In this document: positions 24,801-32,522 of the stretch, one piece after another
Numbering within the stretch: position 1 is the stretch's first letter
Layout: the number at the start of each line of letters is the position of its first letter
From: Plumapathes pennacea
Lineage: Eukaryota > Cnidaria > Anthozoa > Antipatharia > Myriopathidae
DNA length: 64,000 nucleotides
Assembly: GCA_964036295.1 (NCBI GenBank)
Contig: OZ038467.1
Location: 18,945,670-19,009,669 of the forward strand
Reading direction: 5' to 3'
Program-made: the position numbers and the translations under genes
Notes under the pieces: generated by a model
What the model was told of the DNA's origin: nothing
What the model saw: only the letters and a program-made list of their open reading frames with translations
Database searches by the model: none

Positions 24801-26067
24801 AAAACTTTTAAAAATAACCATTGAAATAGGATAGCACACATGCGGTGACGATTTAACTGCAGTGTGATAAACTGATCCATAGAAGCTGTGGCGGTTAAGA
24901 TGAGGAAAAACCGACCCTGCAGCCGACGAGTAGGCCATTGTGCCACATTCGGAGTCACTGCGAATGACAAAATTGCCGCTGTTCATTCGCAAATTTGCCT
25001 GATCTGCTAAATAATAATAAGTTTACGATTTGCAAGGGTTAATTTTTTTAATTAAAGGCACAATAAAGATTACTTTTTTTTTTAAGATAAGTCTCCGCTT
25101 AAGATGCTTTGAATAATCATGTAACTCTTCTTTCGCTCTGTACAGTCCGCAGACCTTGGTCTCGGCATGCGACTGCAAGTTAACTGGCGTTGACTGTTCG
25201 AGGAAGATTAATCAATTAGGGAAACGGATATTGATGTTTCCTAAAAGCAAGCTCCCTAAACCCTCTAACTGTGACAAACTAGACGCGGATTATTTAAAAA
25301 TTCTACGAAGCTGATTATGGAAAACTTCTATTCCCTATAAAACATATCAGATAAAAGTCGGTGTTGTAAAATCATTCTTTTTGTGGTTAAATATCCTCGA
25401 TTGGTGCTTGGTTTTCCTAAAGCCACCCTATTGAAGAAACGTCTATACAAAGACAGCAACACAGCGACTCGAAATGTACAAAAGTTAAAATTATAAAGAA
25501 ATAGAAATTCCTTTGAATATTAGGCGTAGCAATTGCATGTTCCTTTTTCGTCGTTTGGATAAAAAAGTGCTCAAAAAAGACATCTATAAATAGGCTGGTG
25601 TATCAAAAAAAGTTGATATAGGTACTGGAACGCCGTAAGAGGAACAGTAGCTGACGATTCAAGCGTTAACCCTTCGTCAGAGGGATGACGAAGGGCTAAC
25701 GGTCAAAAAGTCAGCATTGCTACTCTTACGGCGTTCCAGTACCTATGCCAAATTTTTGTTGATACACCAGCGTTTTTATCACCACGCCAACGCAGTTAAT
25801 CTAGTTTTTTTAAGAGCTGGTATCACACCATCTATAAATTGGTCGAACATCAACCCCGATCGAATTCTTTTCCCCTGTTTTTTTTGTTTGTCTATTGTAG
25901 TTTTTTTCCTCGTAGCGTTGGATTATGTTAGGCTTACATTTGTGTCAGGCCCGGATGTTTTCAACGCAATAAGTCGGCTTACCTTGCAAACCTGTGTCTG
26001 CTGCCAACGAAAAATATACGTTAGCCACAAGCGCAGCGACCAGGAAGTACAAAAATGTCTTCATCAT
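15621..26067 (-). CDS. Partial gene for secreted multi-MAM-domain protein (third paralogue, 5' part)
   Basis: Seven exons on the minus strand join in frame: 26067-25983, 23258-23226, 22175-22047, 20806-20571, 19261-19138, 17187-17062 and 15871-15621. They total 984 nt, or 328 codons. The product starts with a signal peptide, then a short linker, a complete MAM domain and the first two exons of a second MAM domain. All introns are GT-AG, with phases repeating 1, 1, 0. The second MAM resembles MAM2, not MAM1, of the neighbouring complete gene, so this is a positional paralogue. The last exon ends in phase 0 and needs a 'c' exon that is not found before the satellite; the gene must continue beyond the left edge or be truncated. 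MAM domains mediate extracellular adhesion or oligomerisation; the specific role is unknown. Confidence 0.82.
15999..16385. repeat. Dispersed element with G/C-rich ends (family H)
   Basis: The element is bounded by a G-run and a C-run. Inside, CCCTATTTCAGACCAAAA is repeated several times, followed by TTTGGGGCGGCACAT. Related copies lie at 41826-42240, 55615-55850 and 63238-63362. It sits in the intron between MAM2 a and b of the third gene. Confidence 0.65.
16388..16500. repeat. Partial copy of TTAACCCTTTCACTCC foldback family (family C)
   Basis: ATTAAACTATCAATTCTCTC ... CATTTTCTTTTTAAAAGGTTGGGAGAATCTG matches the inner half of the full copies at 24299-24505 and 52554-52760. Only part of the element remains. 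Confidence 0.6.
16885..17044. repeat. Short foldback element and (TG)n microsatellite
   Basis: About 16888-16985 forms an imperfect hairpin (GGAGATACGAAT ... ATTCGTATCT). It is followed by a TG/TCTG tract to 17044, which ends close to the MAM2 'a' donor. Confidence 0.6.
17062..17187 (-). CDS. Exon 6 of third MAM gene: MAM2 'a' module
   Basis: The exon encodes GSCSFDFGPCGWTNEGG and ends LDHGRNP before donor GTAAGA. It runs phase 1 to phase 1. The GSCSFDxGPCGW start matches MAM2 of the complete gene (47373-47248) and differs from the CDF/CNF starts of the other domains. Confidence 0.88.
17280..17592 (+). pseudogene. 3' end of a non-LTR retrotransposon (LINE)
   Basis: The plus strand encodes a peptide with DPDHKLYKLLPEPN, then YHVPICKTNRLKNSF and a stop near 17489. 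This resembles the extreme C-terminus of LINE ORF2 proteins, which often end in a (DP.H.L..LLP ... P.C.T.R..NSF) tail. About 100 bp of 3' untranslated sequence follows, with AATAAA and a terminal TTATCT tandem repeat typical of a LINE tail. The reverse transcriptase domain is absent, so this is a 5'-truncated insertion. Confidence 0.6.
17600..17770. repeat. Dispersed GCGGTCTCTG/TAACGGACAG repeat fragment
   Basis: The stretch from GTAGGAGCGGTCTCTGCCGT to CTTAGAGGGAGTTGA matches 37610-37720 in the complete gene's intron. It is repeat-derived; no gene is seen. Confidence 0.55.
17773..18050. repeat. Two adjacent foldback elements
   Basis: 17773-17951 has inverted ends (AGGCACGAGTGTTTTAC / GTAAAACACTCGTGCCT). 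17964-18045 is a second hairpin (TTACACGGCGGTTTGAAGAT ... CACCGCCGTGTAA). The second resembles the hairpin at 16888-16985. Confidence 0.7.
18133..19080. repeat. 32-bp minisatellite, array 1
   Basis: The unit is CAAAGGTTCACGGAGACACA plus ACGAACACACGA, with about 30 copies. Variants include CAATAGTTCACGG and CAAAGGTTTACGG. The array lies in the intron just downstream of the MAM1 'c' exon. A shorter array of the same unit is at 21529-21790. Confidence 0.93.
19138..19261 (-). CDS. Exon 5 of third MAM gene: MAM1 'c' module
   Basis: The exon starts after TTACAG and encodes VTFVASVGSRGGSEIALDDV, then FFLPRSC (fourth MAM Cys) and a Pro/Ser-rich linker (PVPSPSPTDT). It ends in phase 1 at donor GTCAGC. 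The last bases and donor are duplicated at about 21840-21865. Confidence 0.85.
19421..19674. mobile_element. Tc1/mariner-like MITE, copy 1
   Basis: Terminal inverted repeats CAATCCTGGCCAAAAGT / ACTTTTGGCCAGGATTG are flanked by TA on both sides. The middle is a C-run followed by a G-run. TA flanks and the CC-GGCCAAAAGT-like end fit the Tc1/mariner superfamily. No transposase is present. Other copies are at 44557-44814 and 49262-49509. Confidence 0.8.
19950..20423 (-). pseudogene. LINE ORF2 C-terminus with 3' tail
   Basis: A 119-codon frame ends at 20064. It contains KKQKAIAMFKNIHKQTP, YLQDLFAPRITNYNLRD and SYSGAYLWNSLPHELR, which are characteristic of the C-terminal region of jockey/CR1/L2-type LINE reverse transcriptases. 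The catalytic domain is missing (5' truncation). The 3' side ends in an A-rich AAATAAAATAAAA tail near 19960. It lies in the MAM1 b-c intron in the same orientation as the gene. Confidence 0.8.
20571..20806 (-). CDS. Exon 4 of third MAM gene: MAM1 'b' module
   Basis: The exon encodes the MAM core: GSYAYIDSSFPRK, then KCMYFYYSMQGSTVGSLTV and ILWSKHGQQGSGW. The acceptor is CTTTCAG and the donor GTAGGT. It starts in phase 1 and ends in phase 0, as do all 'b' exons of the cluster. It carries the third conserved MAM Cys. Confidence 0.9.
20857..21113. repeat. Foldback element with CATAACACTTAAC repeats
   Basis: The inverted ends are GAGGGCCTAGATGGGG / CCCCATCTAGGCCCTC. Inside, CATAACACTTAACAGTA or a close variant occurs five times beside a long G-run. 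It begins about 50 bp upstream of the MAM1 'b' acceptor. Confidence 0.7.
21114..21528. other. Intron sequence, no gene
   Basis: Mostly unique AT-rich sequence with G-run (21189-21196) and C-run (21453-21472) tracts. No exon signal in phase with the gene is seen. Confidence 0.5.
21529..21790. repeat. 32-bp minisatellite, array 2
   Basis: About eight copies of the unit seen at 18133-19080. The right flank (GGCCGAAACACAACA ... CTGCCGCTGACCTGTATCAG) also matches the right flank of array 1, including the end of the MAM1 'c' exon. Confidence 0.9.
22047..22175 (-). CDS. Exon 3 of third MAM gene: MAM1 'a' module
   Basis: The exon starts after TTTTTTTCAG and encodes ADCDFDKNFCKWSNDKDDSF and then DW, the start of a MAM domain with its first two conserved Cys and the Trp. 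It runs phase 1 to phase 1, with donor GTAAGA. The usual TGP..DH segment is replaced by a Lys/Thr-rich stretch (KAKTLNKHTGTKGD). Confidence 0.88.
22231..22464. mobile_element. MITE-like foldback element (GTGATGTTACACGAGAC ends)
   Basis: Inverted ends AAGGTGATGTTACACGAGAC / GTCTCGTGTAACATCACCTT extend inward for about 40 bp. It has no coding capacity. A different element with related termini is at 23563-23845. Confidence 0.8.
22920..23143. mobile_element. MITE-like foldback element (AGGGCC-GATTATATGAGCC ends)
   Basis: Ends AGGGCCTGATTATATGAGCC and its near-complement GGCTCATATAATCTGGCCCT are followed by CCGGGCTGG arms. The overlapping 60-70-codon frames are due to the hairpin and are not genes. 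Confidence 0.8.
23226..23258 (-). CDS. Probable 33-nt linker microexon of third MAM gene
   Basis: A long T-rich tract ending TTATTTTCAG precedes 33 nt that read A-LVDEMFRERL when joined to the G left by exon 1. A good donor (GTGAGC) follows. Start and end are both phase 1, so the microexon can be included or skipped without changing frame. I did not find a counterpart in the complete gene. It is inferred from splice signals and phase only. Confidence 0.5.
23323..23562. mobile_element. MITE-like foldback element with 22-bp perfect ends
   Basis: Ends AAGGCAAAACGAGGACACAT and ATGTGTCCTCGTTTTGCCTT are perfect complements over 22 bp. It abuts the next element at 23563. The long open frames that cross both elements are artefacts. 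Confidence 0.82.
23563..23845. mobile_element. MITE-like foldback element with internal TTGCAACTTGCAACGCAAC repeats
   Basis: Outer ends AAGGCCATGTCACACGAGGC and GCCTCGTGTAACATGGCCTT pair. The interior holds several copies of a TTGCAACTTGCAACGCAAC / GCGAGACAAGTTGCAG unit in both orientations. Confidence 0.8.
24299..24505. mobile_element. MITE-like element, family C (TTAACCCTTTCACTCC ends)
   Basis: Ends TTAATCCTTTCACTCCTAAG and CTTGGGAGTGAAAGGGTTAA. The body reads GAGAATTGATAGTTTAATCA ... AAGTTGATCAC. This is the most frequent element here: near-full copies at 52554, 46732, 52820 and 60600, a head-to-head pair at 43474-43793, and fragments in other introns. Confidence 0.8.
24506..25593. other. 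Intron 1 of third MAM gene, no supported exon
   Basis: AT-rich sequence. A partial copy of the GACAGTCATCCGAAAA terminus occurs at about 24773-24795. An 83-codon frame at 24992-24741 follows a plausible acceptor but has no recognisable domain. Nothing else is supported. Confidence 0.5.
25594..25771. mobile_element. MITE-like palindrome, family B, copy 1
   Basis: Ends GCTGGTGTATCAA / TTGATACACCAGC; inner arms include GGAACGCCGTAAGAGGAACA against its complement. A better preserved copy is at 29000-29172. Confidence 0.8.
25983..26067 (-). CDS. Exon 1 of third MAM gene: signal peptide
   Basis: The exon encodes 28 residues beginning MMKTFLYFLVAALVANVYFS, a typical signal peptide with a probable cut after LAA. 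The start is set at this MM pair because the hydrophobic core follows at once; an in-frame Met at 26142 would add 25 residues without signal character. The donor GTAAGC leaves phase 1. A weaker in-phase donor (GTTTGC) lies 9 nt upstream. Confidence 0.75.
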
Positions 26068-27070
26068 TGCAAAGGAATATCCTTGTTCTTGCACAAACTG
26101 CAACGCAAAAATAGATTGAATTCCTCGACGGAAATTTGCCAAGTTGTAAACTAATCACTTCGCTTGTTCCCGAGCTCAATCTCTGGCCTTGCCCTTGGCA
26201 AGTAATGTCAACTAAGAATGTAATGACATCAGAGAGATACATTTAAATGAAAGTGTGAACAGATTTTGCTAGATAGAGAGCTGGCTGATGAAGTAAAGAA
26301 ATGTTATCCTTCCGCGGCGGCTTCCGGCGTTCCTGCTGTTAGTGAAACCACTCCAGCTTTCCCCGGCTTTTACTTGAGTTACTTAACCTCTAAAAATACG
26401 CTTTGAGCACGAGTGTTAGCATTTGCAAATTTGGCAGAGGAAAAGCAAGATTGTAAGTTCTTTGTGAAACGTAGTTAGAAAGCCCAGCTCGTGAAATAAA
26501 ATACCGGGAAAATATATAAGCAAGATGCTGGGCTATGCCAGTAAAGCTATGGTTCGTAGAAGCAAGCAGCGAATAAATACAAACTTTCTTTAATTACTGT
26601 ATTAAAATTAAAGCAGCTGCGTTGGATAGTTTTAACTGTAAAAACTGGCAAATAATTAGAACATCTGCCAAGATAAAATTGTCTGAGTTACTGGAATACT
26701 TTGTCTGTTTGAGACCGGAAATATGTTAATACTGATAGGACAGGGTATTATAACTTTATGAACAAGGAATATATAATATTCACCAAGTTGTCAGAAAATT
26801 GTTCGCCTCTGACCATCTGGAAAAGCTTCGCAAATGAGCCGACATCAGTCAGATTTAAATACTCTATAAACGCTCAGGCGCTCAGGTTTGCATGGGCGCA
26901 GAAGGAAATGAATCAATCTTTTGTCAAAAGAAGATATTCACACCTTTTGAGTTTTGAGTTTGTGTTTTAGCATGGTATTCTGACAAACACAACAACAACA
27001 ACTATAACTACAAAAAAAAAGAAGACTGGTCAGTAGCTTGACAGATGTGAACGGGTGTTTATAAACTATT
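26068..27070. other. Region upstream of third MAM gene
   Basis: This contains the presumed 5' leader and promoter of the third gene. A CATTTAAATG TATA-like motif lies near 26236-26245. No further gene is seen. Confidence 0.35.
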
Positions 27071-27307
27071 AAGGCCGATTTTCAGTGAAGTAAGCGGAGA
27101 CGTAAGACACTTGCGCGTGTGAAAATTAGCGAACGGAGATGAACGTAACCGAAGTAAGCGGAGACGGAGACGCAAGAAAAAGAAAACCTTCCGTTCTGCT
27201 TCCTTCACCGCTTCCTTCTCCGCTTCCGTCTCCGTTCGCTAATTTCACACGCGCGCAAGTGTCTTACGTCTCCGTCTCCGCTTACTTCACTAGTGAAAAT
27301 CGGCCTT
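27071..27307. mobile_element. MITE-like foldback element (AAGGCCGATTTTCA ends)
   Basis: Ends AAGGCCGATTTTCA and TGAAAATCGGCCTT pair. The arms continue with AGTGAAGTAAGCGGAGACGT and GCGCGTGTGAAAATTAGCGA against their complements. Confidence 0.85.
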
Positions 27308-28545
27308 TAGACTTTACAATGAAGTGCAACACTTTAAAAGAGTAAAAACACTTGAAGCTCACACAAGCGGACACTCTTGGGAAGCAGATAAAGTGTCAAT
27401 AACTGAAACTGTCTGCTTACGAGAATGTGTAAATACAAAGTTTAAATAGACTAGTTTAAACGGGGCTTCGTAAATAAGTCGGTCCGTAAGTAGAGCTGTC
27501 CGCTTACGAGAGTGTCCGCTTACAAGAGTGTCCGCCCAGAGAGCTTCGACTGCATGTGTTATAAACTTGTGTAGTGCATTAACAGTACGATGAAGTGTAT
27601 TTAGAAGTAAAATCTAAAATCGGACGTGCTTTGCTCGAGAAGAAAAAAACAAAAACAAAAACAAAAACAAAAAACAAAAAACAGAAAACCCAGTTTGAAT
27701 GGAATAACTATGTCATTCAAAAGCAGTTTCACTAGACAGTTTAATACTGTGTACAATTAAGGGAATGAAAATAATTAACCTTGTGACTCCTACTACTTTG
27801 TCAAATTCCTTGACCCAGCGGGCCCGACGTTGCCGAATCTATTGAGGTTTTGATTACGAGTTTCGTCAAGTCCAACAATCGTTATGAAAGTCTCTTCAAT
27901 ACATTCATCGACCTATTCAGGCTGTGTTTGTGTGGGTCGAGTCCGAAATAGGAAAAGCTGGAACAGCCTAACTGTTTGTTCTATAGTACAGCAAAAAATG
28001 CTAGCGATCCGGACAGCCGTAAACTTAGTTTACAGATTTACTGATCAACTCTTTACTATTTCTGTTCATTACTTTGTCCTTTAACTACAAGGAATCTTCT
28101 TTGCACGCAAAGCAATATAAAGCACGCCCTATTTTATAGGGAAATCAGTGTAAATAGAAGCCGCAAACGTGATCGGAACTGGGCAAAAATATCCTGATCA
28201 CGCAAAAGATTTTTCTTGATAATTCCAATCATCTGATAATATGAAATATATCTGGTCGACAGCCGCGAAAACCATCACGGCAGGGCCAAAGTTTGCAGGT
28301 TATAATTCCGGTTTATTCTGTTGAATAGACATCACTTAGCACCTACCGATACATTCTGAAAACCTCACTGTGTAGGCAGATTCATTGCACTAAAAATGCA
28401 AGCTTCGCAACTCAGCCAGACCAAGTGTTTTATTACAGATCACGAGGTCAAACCGACCAAGCATAAAGAGCTTGTTGTTTTAGGATACAGTCAACTTTCT
28501 CTAAAACGGACGTTGCCGATTTTCACTTGTTTCTCACACTAAATG
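27308..28545. other. Intergenic sequence with repeat fragments
   Basis: 27365-27555 carries TGTCCGCTTACGAGAGTGTC repeats related to 15470-15570. About 27640-27685 is an ACAAAAACAAAA-rich tract. No gene is supported. Confidence 0.5.
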
Positions 28546-28823
28546 CACGCATCAAGAGTTCCGACTTTTAGTTGGATCGCACTGTATTCTGGGTAGGTTT
28601 GGCTAAAGAAAAGTGAGCACAAACTTTACAATATCCGCCATTTTGCATTTCGAGCTTGGAGCTTGGTAACAGATGTGTACGTTTTAGAACGGATAGAAGT
28701 TGACTGAGCTCCAAGCGTGAAGTACAAAATGACGGATATTGTGGAGTTGGTGCTCACTTTTCTGAGCCAAACCTACCCAGAATACAGTGCGATCAAACCA
28801 AAAGCCGGAACTCTTGATGCGTG
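28546..28823. mobile_element. MITE-like foldback element, family A, copy 1
   Basis: 17-bp ends CACGCATCAAGAGTTCC / GGAACTCTTGATGCGTG. The arms include CACTGTATTCTGGGTAGG and AATATCCGCCATTTTGCA paired with complements. A second copy of similar length is at 63682-63956. Confidence 0.88.
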
Positions 28824-28999
28824 TATGCTAGTCCCCAGGAGCAGTCCACCATAGATAATTCGCTGTAGCTCAAAAGTATAATCGCGTTACTTGCATTCTT
28901 TCATACTGGGAAATACAGAAAAACGCAGGTAGACTCAAAGAACAATGTAATACCAGCTCTTAAGAGAACTAGGTTGACTGCGTCGGCGTGGCGGAAGAC

Positions 29000-29172
29000 A
29001 AACTGGTGTATCAACTAGGTGTTGATGAGGGTAATGGAACGCCGTAAAAGAGACAATAGCTGACGTTTCGAGCGACTTCGCTCTGACGAAGGGCTAGCGC
29101 TCGAAACGTCAGCTATTGTCTCTTTTACGGCGTTCCATTACCCTCATCAACACGTAGTTGATACACCAGTTT
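29000..29172. mobile_element. MITE-like near-perfect palindrome, family B, copy 2
   Basis: Ends AAACTGGTGTATCAAC / GTTGATACACCAGTTT. The arms GGTAATGGAACGCCGTAAAA and GACAATAGCTGACGTTTCGA are almost perfectly complementary, with the centre near 29088. Confidence 0.9.
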
Positions 29173-29889
29173 GTAGACTCAAAGAAGATGGCTTAAGGGG
29201 CTGACAAACCATGAACTACTTGATAAGAGAGTGTCATTCTCAGCACAGCAATAAAACAACCTACGTTAGGACAAGAGGCGATATTCATGACCGTATTTTC
29301 ATGCTAGTCGAGCCTAGTTTCAAACACATACCGCACCAAGTATCTGAGTATCAAAACTGATCCCAACACAATACTGTACTGTATTATTGCTTCCATAAAT
29401 GTGAAATCACAGACCAAATCAAAACTATATATAGTTTGCATGCAAGGCAAACAGATGCAAACAAACGTGAATATACAACATAATTTCACAGATAATATTA
29501 AATTTCAACTCGAAAGGAGGTGCAGAGAGAAAGAAGAAAAGGCAAAACGAAAAGAATACCACTGTTACTGCATGTTTATGTAATCTCGTTGTATATATGT
29601 TGCTTTGTTTCCGATAATGAATCCACAGTTTCATTAAAGAAAACCTATCCAACTAATTGTGCGCTAAGTATATTGGCCTGATTCAACTGGCTGATACAAA
29701 TCTGACGATGACATCATCTCTGACTCGGTGACCAAGCAAGTGAAAAAAGGAAATGGCTCTATACAACTTGGCTATGAAAACTAAACGTCATATCCAAACG
29801 GTGAGTTCATCTGAAGAGGGGCTCTGGAACCTCAATGGTCCTTTTGAAATCACATCGAAATCTACGAGTCGAAAAGCAAATCCAGAAAA
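29173..29889. other. Intergenic, no supported gene
   Basis: AT-rich unique sequence. Small overlapping frames of 60-75 codons on both strands (29304-29652) have no recognised domain or splice context. Confidence 0.5.
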
Positions 29890-32190
29890 TTAGCGGTTGA
29901 TCAAAGTTAAATTTCTCCTTCATTACCTAACCAGCCGTATGTAGTTTAGTTGGGAGAAAATGGCAAGTGATCTCTTGCTTGGTTTAAGGGTGATCAGAAT
30001 CGAAGTTCTCTTCATTATCTAATCAGCTGTATGTAGTTTAGTTGGGTGAAAATGGCAAGTGATCTCTTGCTTGGTTAAGGGTGATCAGGGTCGAAGTTCT
30101 CCTTTCGTTATCTAGTCAGCTGTATGCAGTTTAGTTAGGAGAAAATGGCAGGTGATATCTTGCTTGGGTTAAGAGTGATCGGAGTCAAAGTTCTCTTTTC
30201 ATTAACTAATCAGCTGTATGTAGTATAGTTAGGAGAAAATGGCAGATGATCTCTTGCTTGAGTTAAGTGATCAGAGACGAAGTTCTCTTCATTATCTAGT
30301 CAGCTGTATGCAGTTTAGTTAGGAGAAAATGGCAGGTGATCTCTTGCTTGAGTTAAGTGATCAGAGACGAAGTTCTCTTCATTATCTAGTCAGCTGTATG
30401 CAGTTTAGTTAGGTGATATCTTGCTTGGGTTAAGAGTGATCGGAGTCGAAGTTCTCTTTTCATTAACTAATCAGCTGTAAGTAGTTTAGTTAGGAGAAAA
30501 TGGCAGATGATCTCTTGCTTGAGTTAAGTGATCAGAGACGAAGTTCTCTTCATTATCTAGTCAGCAGTATGCAGTTTAGTTAGGTGATATCTTGCTTGGT
30601 TTAAGAGTGATCGGAGTCGAAGTTCTCTTTTCATTAACTAATCAGCTGTATGTAGTTTAGTTAGGAGAAAATGGCAGATAATCTCTTGCTTGAGTTAAGT
30701 GATCAGAGACGAAGTTCTCTTCATTATCTAGTCAGCTGTATGCAGTTTAGTTAGGAGATCTCTTGCTTGGGTTAAGAGTGATCGGAGTCGAAGTTCTCTT
30801 TTCATTAACTAATCAGCTGTAAGTAGTTTAGTTAGGAGAAAATGGCAGATGATCTCTTGCTTGAGTTAAGTGATCAGAGTCGAAGTTCTCTTCATTATCT
30901 AGTCAGCTGTATGCAGTTTAGTTAGGTGATCTCTTGCTTGGGTTAAGAGTGATCGGAGTCGAAGTTCTCTTTTCATTAACTAATCAGCTGTAAGTAGTTT
31001 AGTTAGGAGAAAATGGCAGATGATCTCTTGCTTGAGTTAAGTGATCAGAGACGAAGTTCTCTTCATTATCTAGTCAGCTGTATGCAGTTTAGTTAGGAGA
31101 TCTCTTGCTTGGGTTAAGAGTGATCGGAGTCGAAGTTCTCTTTTCATTAACTAATCAGTTGTATGTAGTTTAGTTAGGAGAAAATGGCAGATAATCTCTT
31201 GCTTGAGTTAAGTGATCAGAGTCGAAGTTCTCTTCATTATCTAGTCAGCAGTATGCAGTTTAGTTAGGTGATATCTTGCTTGGTTTAAGAGTGATCGGAG
31301 TCGAAGTTCTCTTTTCATTAACTAATCAGCTGTAAGTAGTTTAGTTAGGAGAAAATGGCAGATGATCTCTTGCTTGAGTTAAGTGATCAGAGACGAAGTT
31401 CTCTTCATTATCTAGTCAGCTGTAAGTAGTTTAGTTAAGAGAAAATGGCAGGTGATCTCTTGCTTGAGTTAAGTGATCAGAGACGAAGTTCTCTTCATTA
31501 TCTAGTCAGCTGTAAGTAGTTTAGTTAAGAGAAAATGGCAGATGATCTCTTGCTTGAGTTAAGTGATCAGAGACGAAGTTCTCTTCATTATCTAGTCAGC
31601 TGTAAGTAGTTTAGTTAAGAGAAAATGGCAGGTGATCTCTTGCTTGAGTTAAGTGATCAGAGACGAAGTTCTCTTCATTATCTAGTCAGCTGTAAGTAGT
31701 TTAGTTAAGAGAAAATGGCAGATGATCTCTTGCTTGAGTTAAGTGATCAGAGACGAAGTTCTCTTCATTATCTAGTCAGCTGTAAGTAGTTTAGTTAAGA
31801 GAAAATGGCAGGTGATCTCTTGCTTGAGTTAAGTGATCAGAGACGAAGTTCTCTTCATTATCTAGTCAGCTGTAAGTAGTTTAGTTAAGAGAAAATGGCA
31901 GATGATCTCTTGCTTGAGTTAAGTGATCAGAGACGAAGTTCTCTTCATTATCTAGTCAGCTGTAAGTAGTTTAGTTAAGAGAAAATGGCAGGTGATCTCT
32001 GCTTAGGTTGAGTGATCAAAGACGAAGTTCCCCTTTCATTAACTAATCTACTGTATGTGGTTTACTTGGGGAAAAGTGGCACGAATCTCATGATTGGGTT
32101 AAGAGTGATCAGAGTCAATTTTCTCCTTCCAATACTCAGTCATTTGTACGTAATGCATCATTCAGGAAAAAGTGCAAACAGACCACTTAC
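29890..32190. repeat. 90-bp tandem array with 180-bp higher-order repeat
   Basis: The unit is GATCTCTTGCTTGAGTTAAG, TGATCAGAGACGAAGTTCTC, TTCATTATCTAGTCAGCTGT and a GTAGTTTAGTT..GAGAAAATGGCAG end. There are about 25 copies, diverged at the borders. From 31381 to 31990 copies are almost identical and alternate GGCAGGTGATC with GGCAGATGATC, giving a 180-bp dimer period. It ends about 170 bp past the poly(A) signal of the complete MAM gene. Confidence 0.93.
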
Positions 32191-32360
32191 TCATCAGGGC
32201 CTGATTGTTCAAAGCCCGATCAAGCTAATTCAGGGTTAATCAAATTCTTTGCTCCATACTCTTGGCTGATAAACTGAAAGATTTTGTCACTAAACCACTA
32301 ACTGCAAACAAGTAGCTCAGTGCCTCAGGGAGAAAGACACTTAATTGAGCCGGTTAATAG

Positions 32361-32366
32361 TTTATT
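32361..32366 (-). terminator. AATAAA polyadenylation signal of the five-MAM gene
   Basis: AATAAA on the minus strand lies about 50 nt after the stop codon at 32418. It is the first such hexamer downstream, so cleavage is expected near 32340. Confidence 0.65.
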
Positions 32367-32417
32367 GTACTGACTTCCTAACTGACGAGCTCTGAGTGCA
32401 TTTACCTTAGAACTCAG

Positions 32418-32522
32418 TCAGTGTCGTCTTCTCTTCGCCTTACAGGAACCTTTAGTGAAGGTAATATCATCGATAGCGATGTCACCACGGTAACTGTCGC
32501 CCACCGTAGCTTCAATGACAAT
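32418..32522 (-). CDS. Exon 16 (last) of five-MAM gene: MAM5 'c' module, stop
   Basis: Encodes [20 protein letters not shown], then TFTKGSC and the tail KAKRRRH with TGA at 32420-32418. The exon is 105 nt, the same length as the terminal exon of the upstream paralogue at 63446-63550. Confidence 0.92.
   Translation of the reverse strand: MVIEATVGDSYRGDIAIDDITFTKGSCKAKRRRH

Noticed and set aside
24741-25007. Possible extra exon of the third gene after TTATTTAGCAG
   Set aside because: Phase 1 would fit, but the peptide has no MAM features, no good donor is seen, and it runs into a repeat terminus.
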